From NCBI GenBank assembly GCA_944474755.1, contig OX104123.1, positions 67,635,898-67,699,897 on the forward strand: a stretch of 64,000 nt of DNA. Direction: 5' to 3'. The DNA comes from Limnoperna fortunei. Taxonomy: Eukaryota; Mollusca; Bivalvia; Mytilida; Modiolidae. The position numbers and the translations under genes are program-made. Under the pieces are notes generated by a model. It saw only the letters and a program-made list of their open reading frames with translations. It did no database searches and was not told the DNA's origin. Positions 1 through 13,638 of this stretch are shown one piece after another; position 1 is the stretch's first letter; each line of letters begins with the position of its first letter.

Positions 1-3000
1 TGCTAGTATTATAGTTGTGCCAGATAGGCAGTCTTGCTGGTATTACATCTGTGCCAGATAGGCAGTCTTGCTGGTATTATAGCTGTGACATATATGCAGT
101 CTTGCTGGTATTATAGCTGTGCCAGATAGACAGTCTTGCTGGTATTATAGCTGTGCCAGATAGGAAGTCTTGCTGTTATTATTGATGTGCCAGAAAGGCG
201 GTCTGACTGGTATTATAGCTGTGTCAGATAGCCAGTCTTGCTGGTATTATAGCTGTGCCAGAATTGCGGTCTAGCTGGTATTATAGCTGTGACAGTCTTG
301 CTGTTATTATAGCTGTGCTAGATAGGCAGTCTTGCTGTTATTATAGATGTGCCAGAAAGGCGGTCTGACTGGTATTATAGCTGTGTCAGATAACCTGTCT
401 TGCTGGCATTATAGTTGTGCCAGATAGGGAGTCTTGCTGGTATTATAGCTGTGCCAGATAGGCGGTCTTGGTGGTATAATAGGTGTGCCAGATAGGCAGA
501 CTTGCTTATATTACAGCTGTACCAGATAGGCAGTCTTCCTGGTATTATAGCAGTGACAGATATGCCGTCTTGCTAGTATTATAGCTGTGCAAGATGGGCA
601 GTCTTACTGGTATTATAGTTGTGCCAGATAGGCAGTCTTGCTGGTATTAAAGCTGTGCCAGATAGGCAGTCTTGCTGGTTTATATCTGCGCCAGAAAGGC
701 GGTCTGGTTGCTAATATAGCTGTGCCAAAAAGGCGGTCTGGTTGGTATTATAGCTGTGCCAGATACGAAGTCATGCTGGTATTATAGCTGTTCCAGATAG
801 GCGGTCTTGGTGGTATTTAAGGTGTGCCAGATAGGCGGTGTCGATGGTATTATTGCTGTGCCAGATAGGCAGTCTTGCTGTTATTATAGATGTGCCAGAA
901 TGGCGGTCTGGGTGGTATTATAACTGTGCCAGATAGGCAGTCTTGCTGGTGTTATAGCTGTGCCAGATACGCAGTCTTGCTGGTATTATAGCTGTGCCAG
1001 ATAGACAGTCTTGGTGGTATTACAGCTGTGCCAGATAGGCAGTCTTGCTGGTATTACAGCAGTAACAGATAGACAGTCTTGCTGTTATTATAGCTGTGCC
1101 AGATAGGCAGTCTTGCTGGCATTATAGCTGTGACAGATAGACAGTCTTGCTGTTATTATAGCTGTTCCAGATAGGCGGTCTTGGTGGTATTATAGGTGTG
1201 CCAGATAGGCAGTCTTGTTGGTATTACAACAGTGACAGATAGACAGTCTTGATGTTATTATTGCTGTGCCAGATAGGCAGTCTTGCTGTTATTATAGATG
1301 TGCCAGAATGGCGGTCTGGGTGGTATTATAACTGTGCCAGATAGGCAGTCTTGCTGGTGTTATAGCTGTGCCAGATAGACAGTCTTGGTGGTATTACAGC
1401 TGTGCCAGATAGACAGTCTTGCTGGTATTACAGCAGTAACAGATAGACAGTCTTGCTGTTATTATAGCTGTGCCAGATAGGCAGTCTTGCTGGTATTATA
1501 GCTGTGCCAGATAGACAGTCTTGGTGGTATTATAGCTGTGCCAGATAGGCAGTCTTGGTGGTATTATAGCTGTGCCAGATAGACAGTCTTGGTGGTATTA
1601 CAGCTGTGCCAGATAGGCAGTCTTGCTGGTATTACAGCAGTGACAGATAGACAGTCTTGCTGTTATTATAGTTGTACCAGATAGGCAGTTTTGCTGTTAT
1701 TATAGATGTGCCAGAAAGGCGGTCTGACTGGTATTATAGTTGTGTCAGATAACCAGTCTTGCTGGTATTATAGCTGTGCCAGAAAGGCAGTCTGGCTGGT
1801 ATTATAGTTGTGCCAGATAGGCAGTCTTGCTGGTATTACAGCTGTGCCAGATAGGCAGTCTTGCTGGTATTATAGCTGTGACAGATATGCAGCCTTGCTG
1901 GTATTATAACTGTGCCAGATGGGCAGTCTTACTGGTATTATAGCTGTGCCAGATAGACAATCTTGCTGGTATTATAGCTGTGCCAGAAAGGCGGTCTGGC
2001 TGGTATTATAGCTGTGCCAGTTAGGAAGTCTTGCTGGTATTACAGCTGCTGTGCCAGTTAGGCAGTCTTGCTAGTATTATAGTTGTGCCAGATAGGCAGT
2101 CTTGCTGGTATTACATCTGTGCCAGATAGGCAGTCTTGCTGGTATTATAGCTGTGACATATATGCAGTCTTGCTGGTATTATAGCTGTGCCAGATAGACA
2201 GTCTTGCTGGTATTATAGCTGTGCCAGATAGGAAGTCTTGCTGTTATTATTGATGTGCCAGAAAGGCGGTCTGACTGGTATTATAGCTATGTCAGATAGC
2301 CAGTCTTGCTGGTATTATAGCTGTGCCAGAATTGCGGTCTAGCTGGTATTATAGCTGTGACAGTTTTGCTGTTATTATAGCTGTGCTAGATAGGCAGTCT
2401 TGCTGTTATTATAGATGTGCCAGAAAGGCGGTCTGACTGGTATTATAGCTGTGTCAGATAACCTGTCTTGCTGGCATTATAGTTGTGCCAGATAGGGAGT
2501 CTTGCTGGTATTATAGCTGTGCCAGATAGGCGGTCTTGGTGGTATAATAGGTGTGCCAGATAGGCAGACTTGCTTATATTACAGCTGTAGCAGATAGGCA
2601 GTCTTCCTGGTATTATAGCAGTGACAGATATGCAGTCTTGCTAGTATTATAGCTGTGTCAGATGGGCAGTCTTACTGGTATTATAGTTGTGCCAGATAGG
2701 CAGTCTTGCTGGTATTATAGCTGTGCCAGATAGGCAGTCTTGCTGGTTTATATCTGCGCCAGAAAGGCGGTCTGGTTGCTAATATAGCTATGCCAAAAAG
2801 GCGGTCTGGTTGGTATTATAGCTGTGCCAGATACGAAGTCATGCTGGTATTATAGCTGTTCCAGATAGGCGGTCTTGGTGGTATTTAAGGTGTGCCAGAT
2901 AGGCGGTGTCGATGGTATTATTGCTGTGCCAGATAGGCAGTCTTGCTGTTATTATAGATGTGCCAGAATGGCGGTCTGGGTGGTATTATAACTGTGCCAG

Positions 3001-6000
3001 ATAGGCAGTCTTGCTGGTGTTATAGCTGTGCCAGATACGCAGTCTTGCTGGTATTATAGCTGTGCCAGATAGGCAGTCTTGGTGGTATTAAAGCTGTGCC
3101 AGATAGGCAGACTTGCTGGTATTACAGCAGTAACAGATAGACAGTCTTGCTGTTATTATAGCTGTGCCAGATAGGCAGTCTTGCTGGCATTATAGCTGTG
3201 ACAGATAGACAGTCTTGCTGTTATTATAGCTGTTCCAGATAGGCGGTCTTGGTGGTATTATAGGTGTGCCAGATAGGCAGTCTTGTTGGTATTACAGCAG
3301 TGACAGATAGACAGTCTTGATGTTATTGTTGCTGTGCCAGATAGGCAGTCTTGCTGTTATTATAGATGTGCCAGAATGGCGGTCTGGGTGGTATTATAAC
3401 TGTGCCAGATAGGCAGTCTTGCTGGTGTTATAGCTGTGCCAGATACGCAGTCTTGCTGGTATTATAGCTGTGCCAGATAGACAGTCTTGGTGGTATTACA
3501 CCTGTGCCAGATAAGCAGTCTTGCTGGTATTACAGCAGTAACAGATAGACAGTCTTGCTGTTATTATAGCTGTGCCAGATAGGCAGTCTTGCTGGTATTA
3601 TAGCTGTGCCAGATAGACAGTCTTGGTGGTATTATAGCTGTGACAGATAGACAGTCTTGGTGGTATTACAGCTGTGCCAGATAGGCAGTCTTGCTGGTAT
3701 TACAGCAGTGACAGATAGACAGTCTTGCTGTTATTATAGATGTGCCAGAAAGGCGGTCTGACTGGTATTATAGTTGTGTCAGAGAACCAGTCTTGCTGGT
3801 ATTATAGCTGTGCCAGAATGGCGGTCTAGCTAGTATTATAGTTGTGCCAGATAGGCAGTCTTGCTGGTATTACAGCTGTGCCAGATAGGCAATCTTCCAG
3901 GTATTATAGCTGGGCCAGAAAGGCGGTCTGGCTGGTATTATAGCTGTGCCAGTTAGGAAGTCTTGCTGGTATTACAGCTGCTGTGCCAGATAGGCGGTGT
4001 CGATTGTATTACAACTCTGACAGATAGGCAGTCTTGCTGGTATTATAGCAGTGACAGATAGGCAGTCTTGCTGGCATTATAGCTGTGACAGATAGACAGT
4101 CTTGCTGTTATTATAGCTGTTCCAGATAGGCAGTCTTGCTGGTATTATAGCTGTGCCAGATGGGCAGTCTTGCTGGTATTATAGCTGTGCCAGATAGGCA
4201 TTCTTGCTGTTATTATAGTTGTGCCAGATAGGCAGTCTGGCTGTTATTATAGGTGTACCAGATAGGAAGTCTTGCTGGAATTATAGCTGTGCCAGATAGG
4301 CAGTCTTGCTGGTATTATAGTTGTGCCAGATAGACAGTCTTGCTGGTATTATCGCTGTGCCAGATAGGCAGTCATGCTGGTATTATAGCTGTTCCAGATA
4401 GGCGGTCTTGGTGGTATTATAGGTGTGCCAGATAGGCGGTCTCGATGGGATTATAGTTGTGCCAGATAGGCAGTCTTGCTGGTATTACAGATGTGACAGA
4501 TAGGCAGTCTTGCTGTCATCATAGCTGTGCCAGATAGGCAGTCTGGCTGTTATTATAGATGTGCCAGATAGGCAGTCTTGCTGGTATTATAGCTGTGACA
4601 GATACACAGTCCTGCTGTTATTAAAGCTATGCCAGATAGGCAGACTTGCTGTTATGATTGATGTGCCAGAAAGGCGGTCTGGCTGGTTTTATAGCTGTGA
4701 CATGTAGCCAGTCTTGCTGGTATTATAGCTGAGCCAGAATGGCGGTCTAGCTGGTATTATAGTTGTGCCAGATAGGCAGTCTTGCTGGTATTACAGCTGT
4801 GCCAGATAGGCAGTCTTCCTGGTATTATATATGTGACAGATGTGCAGTCTTGCTGGTATTACAGCTGTGTCAGAAAGGCGGCCTGGGTGGTGTTACAGCT
4901 GTGACAGATAGACAATCTTGCTTGTATTACAGCTGTGCCAGAAAGGCGGTCTGGCTGGTACGTATTACAGCTGTGCCAGATAGGCAGTCTTGCTGTTATT
5001 ATAGATGTGCCAGATAGGCAGTCTTGCTGATATTATAGCTGTGACAGATAGACAATCTTGCTGGTATTATAGCTGTGCCAGATATGCAGTCTTGCTGGTA
5101 TTATAGCTGTGCCAGATAGGCAGTCTTGCTGGTATTATAGCTGTGCCAGATAGGCAGTCTTGCTGGTATTATAGCTGTGCCAGATAGGCGGTCTTGGTGG
5201 TATTATAGGTGTGCCAAATAGGCGGTTTCGCTGGTATTATAGTTGTGCCAGATAGGCAGTCTTGCTGGTATTACAGCTGTGACAGATAGACAATCTTGCT
5301 GGTATTATAGCTGTGCCAGAAAGGCAGTCTGGCTGGTATTATAGTTGTGCCAGATAGGCAGTCTTGCTGGTATTACAGCTGTGACATATGCAGTCTTGCT
5401 GGTATTAAAGCTGTGCCAGATGGGCAGTCTTCCTGGTATTATAGCTGGGCCAGATAGACAATCTTGCTGGTATTATAGCTGGGCCAGAAAGGCGGTCTGG
5501 CTGGTATTATAGCTGTGCCAGTTAGGAAGTCTTGCTGGTATTACAGCTGCTGTGCCAGACAGGCGGTGTCGATTGTATTACAACTCGGACAGATAGGCAG
5601 TCTTGCTGGTATTATAGCTGTGACAGATAGGCAGTCTTGCTGGCATTATAGCTGTGACAGATAGACAGTCTTGCTGTTATTATAGCTGTTCCAGATAGGA
5701 AGTCTTGCTGGTATTATAGCTGTGCCAGATAGGCAGTCTTGCTGGTATTATAGCTGTGCCAGATAGGCGGTCTTGGTGGTATTATAGGTGTGCCAAATAG
5801 GCGGTCTCGCTGGTATTATAGTTGTGCCAGATAGGCAGTCTTGCTGGTATTACAGCTGTGACAGATAGAAAATCTTGCTGGTATTATAGCTGTGCCAGAA
5901 AGGCAGTCTGGCTGGTATTATAGTTGTGCCAGATAGGCAGTCTTGCTGGTATTACAGCTGTGCCAGATAGGCAGTCTTGCTGGTATTATAGCTGTGACAG

Positions 6001-9000
6001 ATATGCAGTCTTGCTGGTATTATAACTGTGCCAGATGGGCAGTCTTACTGGTATTATAGCTGTGCCAGAAAGGCGGTCTGGCTGGTATTATAGCTGTGCC
6101 AGTTAGGAAGTCTTGCTGGTATTACAGCTGCTGTGCCAGTTAGGCAGTCTTGCTAGTATTATAGTTGTGCCAGATAGGCAGTCTTGCTGGTATTACATCT
6201 GTGCCAGATAGGCAGTCTTGCTGGTATTATAGCTGTGACATATATGCAGTCTTGCTGGTATTATAGCTGTGCCAGATAGACAGTCTTGCTGGTATTATAG
6301 CTGTGCCAGATAGGAAGTCTTGCTGTTATTATTGATGTGCCAGAAAGGCGGTCTGACTGGTATTATAGCTGTGTCAGATAGCCAGTCTTGCTGGTATTAT
6401 AGCTGTGCCAGAATTGCGGTCTAGCTGGTATTATACCTGTGACAGTCTTGCTGTTATTATAGCTGTGCTAGATAGGCAGTCTTGCTGTTATTATAGATGT
6501 GCCAGAAAGGCGGTCTGACTGGTATTATAGCTGTGTCAGATAACCTGTCTTGCTGGCATTATAGTTGTGCCAGATAGGGAGTCTTGCTGGTATTATAGCT
6601 GTGCCAGATAGGCGGTCTTGGTGGTATAATAGGTGTGCCAGATAGGCAGACTTGCTTATATTACAGCTGTACCAGATAGGCAGTCTTCCTGGTATTATAG
6701 CAGTGACAGATATGCAGTCTTGCTAGTATTATAGCTTGCCAGATGGGCAGTCTTACTGGTATTATAGTTGTGCCAGATAGGCAGTCTTGCTGGTATTATA
6801 GCTGTGCCAGATAGGCAGTCTTGCTGGTTTATATCTGCGCCAGAAAGGCGGTCTGGTTGGTATTATAGCTGTACCAGATACGAAGTCATGCTGGTATTAT
6901 AGCTGTTCCAGATAGGCGGTCTTGGTGGTATTTAAGGTGTGCCAGATAGGCGGTGTCGATGGTATTACAACTCTGACAGATAGGCAGTCTTGCTGGCATT
7001 ATAGCTGTGACAGATAGGCAGTCTTGCTGGCATTATAGCTGTGACAGATAGACAGTCTTGCTGTTATTATAGCTGTTCCAGATAGGCGGTCTTGGTGGTA
7101 TTATAGGTGTGCCAGATAGGCAGTCTTGTTGGTATTACAGCAGTGACAGATAGACAGTCTTGATGTTATTATTGCTGTGCCAGATAGGCAGTCTTGCTGT
7201 TATTATAGATGTGCCAGAAAGGCGGTCTGGGTGGTATTATAACTGTGCCAGATAGGCAGTCTTGCTGGTGTTATAGCTGTGCCAGATAGGCAGTCTTGCT
7301 GGTATTATAGATGTGCCAGATAGACAGTCTTGGTGGTATTACAGCTGTGCCAGATAGGCAGTCTTGCTGGTATTACAGCAGTAACAGATAGACAGTCTTG
7401 CTGTTATTATAGCTGTGCCAGATAGGCAGTCTTGCTGGTATTATAGCTGTGCCAGATAGACAGTCTTGGTGGTATTATAGCTGTGCCAGATAGGCAGTCT
7501 TGGTGGTATTATAGCTGTGCCAGATAGACAGTCTTGGTGGTATTATAGCTGTGCCAGATAGGCAGTCTTGCTGGTATTACAGCAGTGACAGATAGACAGT
7601 CTTGCTGTTATTATAGTTGTGCCAGATAGGCAGTCTTGCTGTTATTATAGATGTGCCAGAAAGGCGGTCTGACTGGTATTATAGTTGTGTCAGATAACCA
7701 GTCTTGCTGGTATTATAGCTGTGCCAAGTTGGCGGTCTAGCTGGTATTATAGTTGTGCCAGATAGGCAGTCTTGCTGGTATTACAGCTGTGCCAGATAGG
7801 CCATCTTGCAGGTATTATAGCTGGGCCAGAAAGGCGGTCTGGCTGGTATTATAGCTGTGCCAGTTAGGAAGTCTTGCTGGTATTACAGCTGCTGTGCCAG
7901 ATAGGCGGTGTCGATTGTATTACAACTGTGACAGATAGGCAGTCTTGCTGGTATTATAGCTGTGACAGATAGGCAGTCTTGCTGGCATTATAGCTGTGAC
8001 AGATAGACAGTCTTGCTGTTATTATAGCTGTTCCAGATAGGCAGTCTTGCTGGTATTATAGCTGTGCCAGATAGGCGGTCTTGCTGGTATTATAGCTGTG
8101 CCAGAAAGGCAGTCTGGCTGGTATTATAGTTGTGCCAGATAGGCAGTCTTGCTGGTATTACAGCTGTGACAGATAGACAATCTTGCTGGTATTATAGCTG
8201 TGCCAGAAAGGCAGTCTGGCTGGTATTATAGTTGTGCCAGATAGGCAGTCTTGCTGGTATTACAGCTGTGCCAGATAGGCAGTCTTGCTGGTATTATAGC
8301 TGTGACAGATATGCAGTCTTGCTGGTATTATAACTGTGCCAGATAGGCAGTCTTGCTGGTATTACAGCTGTGACAGATAGACAATCTTGCTGGTATTATA
8401 GCTGTGCCAGAAAGGCAGTCTGGCTGGTATTATAGTTGTGCCAGAAAGGCGGTCTGACTGGTATTATAGCTGTGTCAGATAGCCAGTCTTGCTGGTATTA
8501 TAGCTGTGCCAGAATTGCGGTCTAGCTGGTATTATAGCTGTGACAGTCTTGCTGTTATTATAGCTGTGCTAGATAGGCAGTCTTGCTGTTATTATAGATG
8601 TGCCAGAAAGGCGGTCTGACTGGTATTATAGCTGTGTCAGATAACCTGTCTTGCTGGCATTATAGTTGTGCCAGATAGGGAGTCTTGCTGGTATTATAGC
8701 TGTGCCAGATAGGCGGTCTTGGTGGTATAATAGGTGTGCCAGATAGGCAGACTTGCTTATATTACAGCTGTACCAGATAGGCAGTCTTCCTGGTATTATA
8801 GCAGTGACAGATATGCAGTCTTGCTAGTATTATAGCTGTGCCAGATGGGCAGTCTTACTGGTATTATAGTTGTGCCAGATAGGCAGTCTTGCTGGTATTA
8901 TAGCTGTGCCAGATAGGCAGTCTTGCTGGTTTATATCTGCGCCAGAAAGGCGGTCTGGTTGGTATTATAGCTGTACCAGATACGAAGTCATGCTGGTATT

Positions 9001-12000
9001 ATAGCTGTTCCAGATAGGCGGTCTTGGTGGTATTTAAGGTGTGCCAGATAGGCGGTGTCGATGGTATTACAACTCTGACAGATAGGCAGTCTTGCTGGTA
9101 TTATAGCTGTGAAAGATAGGCAGTCTTGCTGGCATTATAGCTGTGACAGATAGACAGTCTTGCTGTTATTATAGCTGTTCCAGATAGGCGGTCTTGGTGG
9201 TATTATAGGTGTGCCAGATAGGCAGTCTTGTTGGTATTACAGCAGTGACAGATAGACAGTCTTGATGTTATTATTGCTGTGCCAGATAGGCAGTCTTGCT
9301 GTTATTATAGATGTGCCAGAAAGGCGGTCTGGGTGGTATTATAACTGTGCCAGATAGGCAGTCTTGCTGGTGTTATAGCTGTGCCAGATAGGCAGTCTTG
9401 CTGGTATTATAGCTGTGCCAGATAGACAGTCTTGGTGGTATTACAGCTGTGCCAGATAGGCAGTCTTGCTGGTATTACAGCAGTAACAGATAGACAGTCT
9501 TGCTGTTATTATAGCTGTGCCAGATAGGCAGTCTTGCTGGTATTATAGCTGTGCCAGATAGACAGTCTTGGTGGTATTATAGCTGTGCCAGATAGGCAGT
9601 CTTGGTGGTATTATAGCTGTGCCAGATAGACAGTCTTGGTGGTATTACAGCTGTGCCAGATAGGCAGTCTTGCTGGTATTACAGCAGTGACAGATAGACA
9701 GTCTTGCTGTTATTATAGTTGTGCCAGATAGGCAGTCTTGCTGTTATTATAGATGTGCCAGAAAGGCGGTCTGACTGGTATTATAGTTGTGTCAGATAAC
9801 CAGTCTTGCTGGTATTATAGCTGTGCCAGAATGGCGGTCTAGCTGGTATTATAGTTGTGCCAGATAGGCAGTCTTGCTGGTATTACAGCTGTGCCAGATA
9901 GGCCATCTTGCAGGTATTATAGCTGGGCCAGAAAGGCGGTCTGACTGGTATTATAGCTGTGCCAGTTAGGAAGTCTTGCTGGTATTACAGCTGCTGTGCC
10001 AGATAGGCGGTGTCGATTGTATTACAACTGTGACAGATAGGCAGTCTTGCTGGTATTATAGCTGTGACAGATAGGCAGTCTTGCTGGCATTATAGCTGTG
10101 ACAGATAGACAGTCTTGCTGTTATTATAGCTGTTCCAGATAGGCAGTCTTGCTGGTATTATAGCTGTGCCAGATAGGCAGTCTTGCTGGTATTATAGCTG
10201 TGCCAGAAAGGCAGTCTGGCTGGTATTATAGTTGTGCCAGATAGGCAGTCTTGCTGGTATTACAGCTGTGACAGATAGACAATCTTGCTGGTATTATAGC
10301 TGTGCCAGAAAGGCAGTCTGGCTGGTATTATAGTTGTGCCAGATAGGCAGTCTTGCTGGTATTACAGCTGTGCCAGATAGGCAGTCTTGCTGGTATTATA
10401 GCTGTGACAGATATGCAGTCTTGCTGGTATTATAACTGTGCCAGATGGGCAGTCTTACTGGTATTATAGCTGTGCCAGATAGACAATCTTGCTGGTATTA
10501 TAGCTGTGCCAGAAAGGCGGTCTGGCTGGTATTATAGCTGTGCCAGTTAGGAAGTCTTGCTGGTATTACAGCTGCTGTGCCAGTTAGGCAGTCTTGCTAG
10601 TATTATAGTTGTGCCAGATAGGCAGTCTTGCTGGTATTACATCTGTGCCAGATAGGCAGTCTTGCTGGTATTATAGCTGTGACATATATGCAGTCTTGCT
10701 GGTATTATAGCTGTGCCAGATAGACAGTCTTGCTGTTATTATTGATGTGCCAGAAAGGCGGTCTGACTGGTATTATAGCTGTGTCAGATAGCCAGTCTTG
10801 CTGGTATTATAGCTGTGCCAGAATTGCGGTCTAGCTGGTATTATAGCTGTGACAGTCTTGCTGTTATTATAGCTGTGCTAGATAGGCAGTCTTGCTGTTA
10901 TTATAGATGTGCCAGAAAGGCGGTCTGACTTGTATTATAGCTGTGTCAGATAACCTGTCTTGCTGGCATTATAGTTGTGCCAGATAGGGAGTCTTGCTGG
11001 TATTATAGCTGTGCCAGATAGGCGGTCTTGGTGGTATAATAGGTGTGCTAAATAGGCAGACTTGCTTATATTACAGCTGTACCAGATAGGCAGTCTTCCT
11101 GGTATTATAGCTGTGACAGATATGCAGTCTTGCTAGTATTATAGCTGTGCCAGATGGGCAGTCTTACTGGTATTATAGTTGTGCCAGATAGGCAGTCTTG
11201 TTGGTATTATAGCTATGCCAGATAGGCAGTCTTGCTGCTTTATATCTGCGCCAGAAAGGCGGTCTGGTTGCTAATATAGCTGTGCCAGAAAGGCGGTCTG
11301 GTTGGTATTATAGCTGTGCCAGAAAGGAAGTCATGCTGGTATTATAGCTGTTCCAGATAGGCGGTCTTGGTGGTATTTAAGGTGTGCCAGATAGGCAGTC
11401 TTGCTGGCATTATAGCTGTGACAGATAGACAGTCTTGCTGTTATTATAGCTGTTCCAGATAGGCGGTCTTGGTGGTATTATAGGTGTGCCAGATAGGCAG
11501 TCTTGTTGGTATTACAGCAGTGACAGATAGACAGTCTTGATGTTATTATTGCTGTGCCAGATAAGCAGTCTTGCTGTTATTATAGATTTGCCAGAAAGGC
11601 GGTCTGGGTGGTATTATAACTGTGCCAGATAGGCAGTCTTGCTGGTGTTATAGCTGTGCCAGATAGGCAGTCTTGCTGGTATTATAGCTGTGCCAGATAG
11701 ACAGTCTTGGTGGTATTACAGTTGTGCCAGATAGGCAGTCTTGCTGGTATTACAGCAGTAACAGATAGACAGTCTTGCTGTTATTATAGCTGTGCCAGAT
11801 AGGCAGTCTTGCTGGTATTATAGCTGTGCCAGATAGACAGTCTTGGTGGTATTATAGCTGTGCCAGATAGGCAGTCTTGGTGGCATTATAGCTGTGCCAG
11901 ATAGACAGTCTTGGTGGTATTACAGCTGTGCCAGATAGGCAGTCTTGCTGGTATTACAGCAGTGACAGATAGACAGTCTTGCTTTTATTATAGATGTGCC

Positions 12001-12790
12001 AGATAGGCAGTCTTGCTGTTATTATAGATGTGCCAGAAAGGCGGTCTGACAGGCATTATAGCTGTGTCAGATAACCAGTCTTGCTGGTATTATAGCTGTG
12101 CCAGAATGGCGGTCTAGCTGGTATTATAGTTGTGCCAGATAGGCAGTCTTGCTGGTATTACAGCTGTGCCAGATAGGCAATGTTCCTGGTATTATAGCTG
12201 TGACAGATATGCAGTCATGCTGGTATTATAGTTGTGCCAGATAGGCAGTCTTGCTGGTATTATAGATTACAGATAGGCAATCTGGCTGTTATTATAGCTG
12301 TACCAGAAAGGCAGTCATGCTGGTATTATAGCTGTTGCAGATAGGCAGTCTTGCTGTTATTATAGATGTGCCAGAAAGGCGTTCTGACTGGTATTATAGC
12401 TGTGCCAAATTGGCAGCCTTGCTGGTATTATAGGTGTGCCAGATAGGCAGTCTTGCTGTTATTATTGCTGTGCCAGATAGGCAGTCTGGCTGTTATTATA
12501 GCTGTGCCAGACAGGCAGTCTGGCTGTTATTATAGCTGTGCCAAATTGGCAGCCTTGCTGGTATTATAGGTGTGCCAGTTAGGCAGTCTTGCTGCTATTA
12601 TAGCTGTGCCAGATAGGCAGTCTTGCTGGTATTATAGGTGTGCCAGATAGGCAGTCTGGCTGGTAATATAGCTGTGACAGATAGGCAGTCTTGCTGATAT
12701 TAAAGCTGTGTCAGATAGGCGGTCTTGCTGGTATTATAGCTGTGCCAGATAGGAAGTCATGCTGGTATTATAGCTGTGCCAGATAGGCAG
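1..12790. repeat. 34-bp satellite array, about 370 monomers
   Basis: The whole interval is a head-to-tail array of a 34-bp monomer. Each monomer carries the sub-motifs GTCTTGCTGGTATTATAG and CTGTGCCAGATAGGCA. Variants recur: CAGAAAGGCGGTCTG, TGACAGATAGACAGTC, TTCCAGATAGGCGGTC, and a longer monomer with a duplicated CTG (ACAGCTGCTGTGCC). Because 34 is not a multiple of 3, any open frame cycles through three phases and reads as a 102-bp peptide repeat; I regard such frames as chance. The array begins before base 1 and stops abruptly at about 12,790, where the sequence changes to CAGTAAAACTGACC. No gene is visible in it. Confidence 0.97.
261..12790. repeat. Higher-order repeat (about 2.1 kb) in the 34-bp satellite
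   Basis: Ordered series of variant monomers recur as blocks. The rare variant GAATTGCGGTCTAGCTGG occurs at 261, 2329, 6411, 8512 and 10821, each time followed by the same chain (short CTGTGACAGTCTTGCTG, then TGTGTCAGATAACCTG, then AGGCAGACTTGCTTATATTAC). Spacings are 2068, 4082, 2101 and 2309, so the unit is roughly 2.07 to 2.3 kb. One block between 2329 and 6411 lacks the marker or has diverged. Small differences between blocks show expansion of a long segment after the monomers had already diverged. Confidence 0.9.
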
Positions 12791-13269
12791 TAAAACTGAC
12801 CAAATGTAAACGATGAGATCAGACTTCAAATCAGTCTTTTGTCAATCAAATGTTTGATGTCATTATGGGAACAATAGTCTGACATTTCACACTTTGCTTT
12901 CAGTAATTCAGGCACGATCAGTCTGTGACTCACAAAATTCACAGTTTTTCAGAGAGGGATATCACAACTGTCATATGACCTTTATTACATGAACTATTAG
13001 TTCAATATTGTGTGACATTCATTTTTTCAATTTTTTTCTGTATAATATACCGGGGGTATGTGCTGACTGATATAAATCTGCAACTTTTAAACTTCAAATA
13101 TATATTTTCTTCTTTAATATCTGATTTTTCAGATCATTGGCTTTCCCCACCCCTATTACTTTATGTATTCTTATTATAAACCGATGAAATTCCACATAGA
13201 CTCAACGTATACTTATTGTTGAAAAAACATGGTCTCACAAGACAGGCATCCTCACAAGTCAGGGCTTCT
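12791..13269. other. Spacer without recognisable gene
   Basis: Unique-looking AT-rich sequence between the satellite and the first inverted repeat. I see no long ORF, RNA gene or tandem repeat in it. Confidence 0.6.
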
Positions 13270-13301
13270 GTGTCCACAAAATCCTGACAAACTTAGTTAG
13301 G
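13270..13301 (+). repeat. Left arm of a 30-bp inverted repeat pair
   Basis: This segment contains TCCTGACAAACTTAG. It is an imperfect reverse complement of 15352-15381, which contains CTAAGTTTGTCAGGG. The two arms bracket the MITE-like segment and the dead LINE. They may be the ends of a larger DNA element or two copies of a dispersed repeat. Confidence 0.6.
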
Positions 13302-13638
13302 AAATTCCCGGTATAGAAGTCACTATTTTTAATCGCTACATCATACCTTGATGTAGCCAATCAAAATCTCGCTTTCATTCACGACTTGGTTAAGGGATAT
13401 CCCGATGTCGATTGTAAATAAACCAAACGAATGTGTTGCAAAGACCATGTGAAAATCGGTGTATTTTGTACAGTAGTGTTAATAGTTTGTTATTACCGCG
13501 TTATTTTTTAGTTGCGTTACGTTTTCTTCCAACTCAAGAATGAGTAAGAATGACTACTACCAAACACTTGCTTCTTTCAAGCAATTTCATTGGTTGATAT
13601 TTTGAAGGATTGACGTCATACGAAAATCGGGAATTTCC
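13302..13638. mobile_element. Putative MITE with short inverted ends
   Basis: The left end reads GGAAATTCCCGG and the right end CGGGAATTTCCC, which are reverse complements over about 11 bases. Similarity inside the ends is weak. There is no ORF. The segment holds two CCAAT-type motifs (about 13376 and, reversed, about 13589) and a perfect TGACGTCA at 13611-13618. The right junction is where LINE coding sequence becomes readable. No clear target duplication is visible, so the MITE call is tentative. Confidence 0.4.

Noticed and set aside
4763..5017. 84-aa open frame in the 34-bp satellite
   Set aside because: It is only the satellite read through its three phases; no codon bias or start context.
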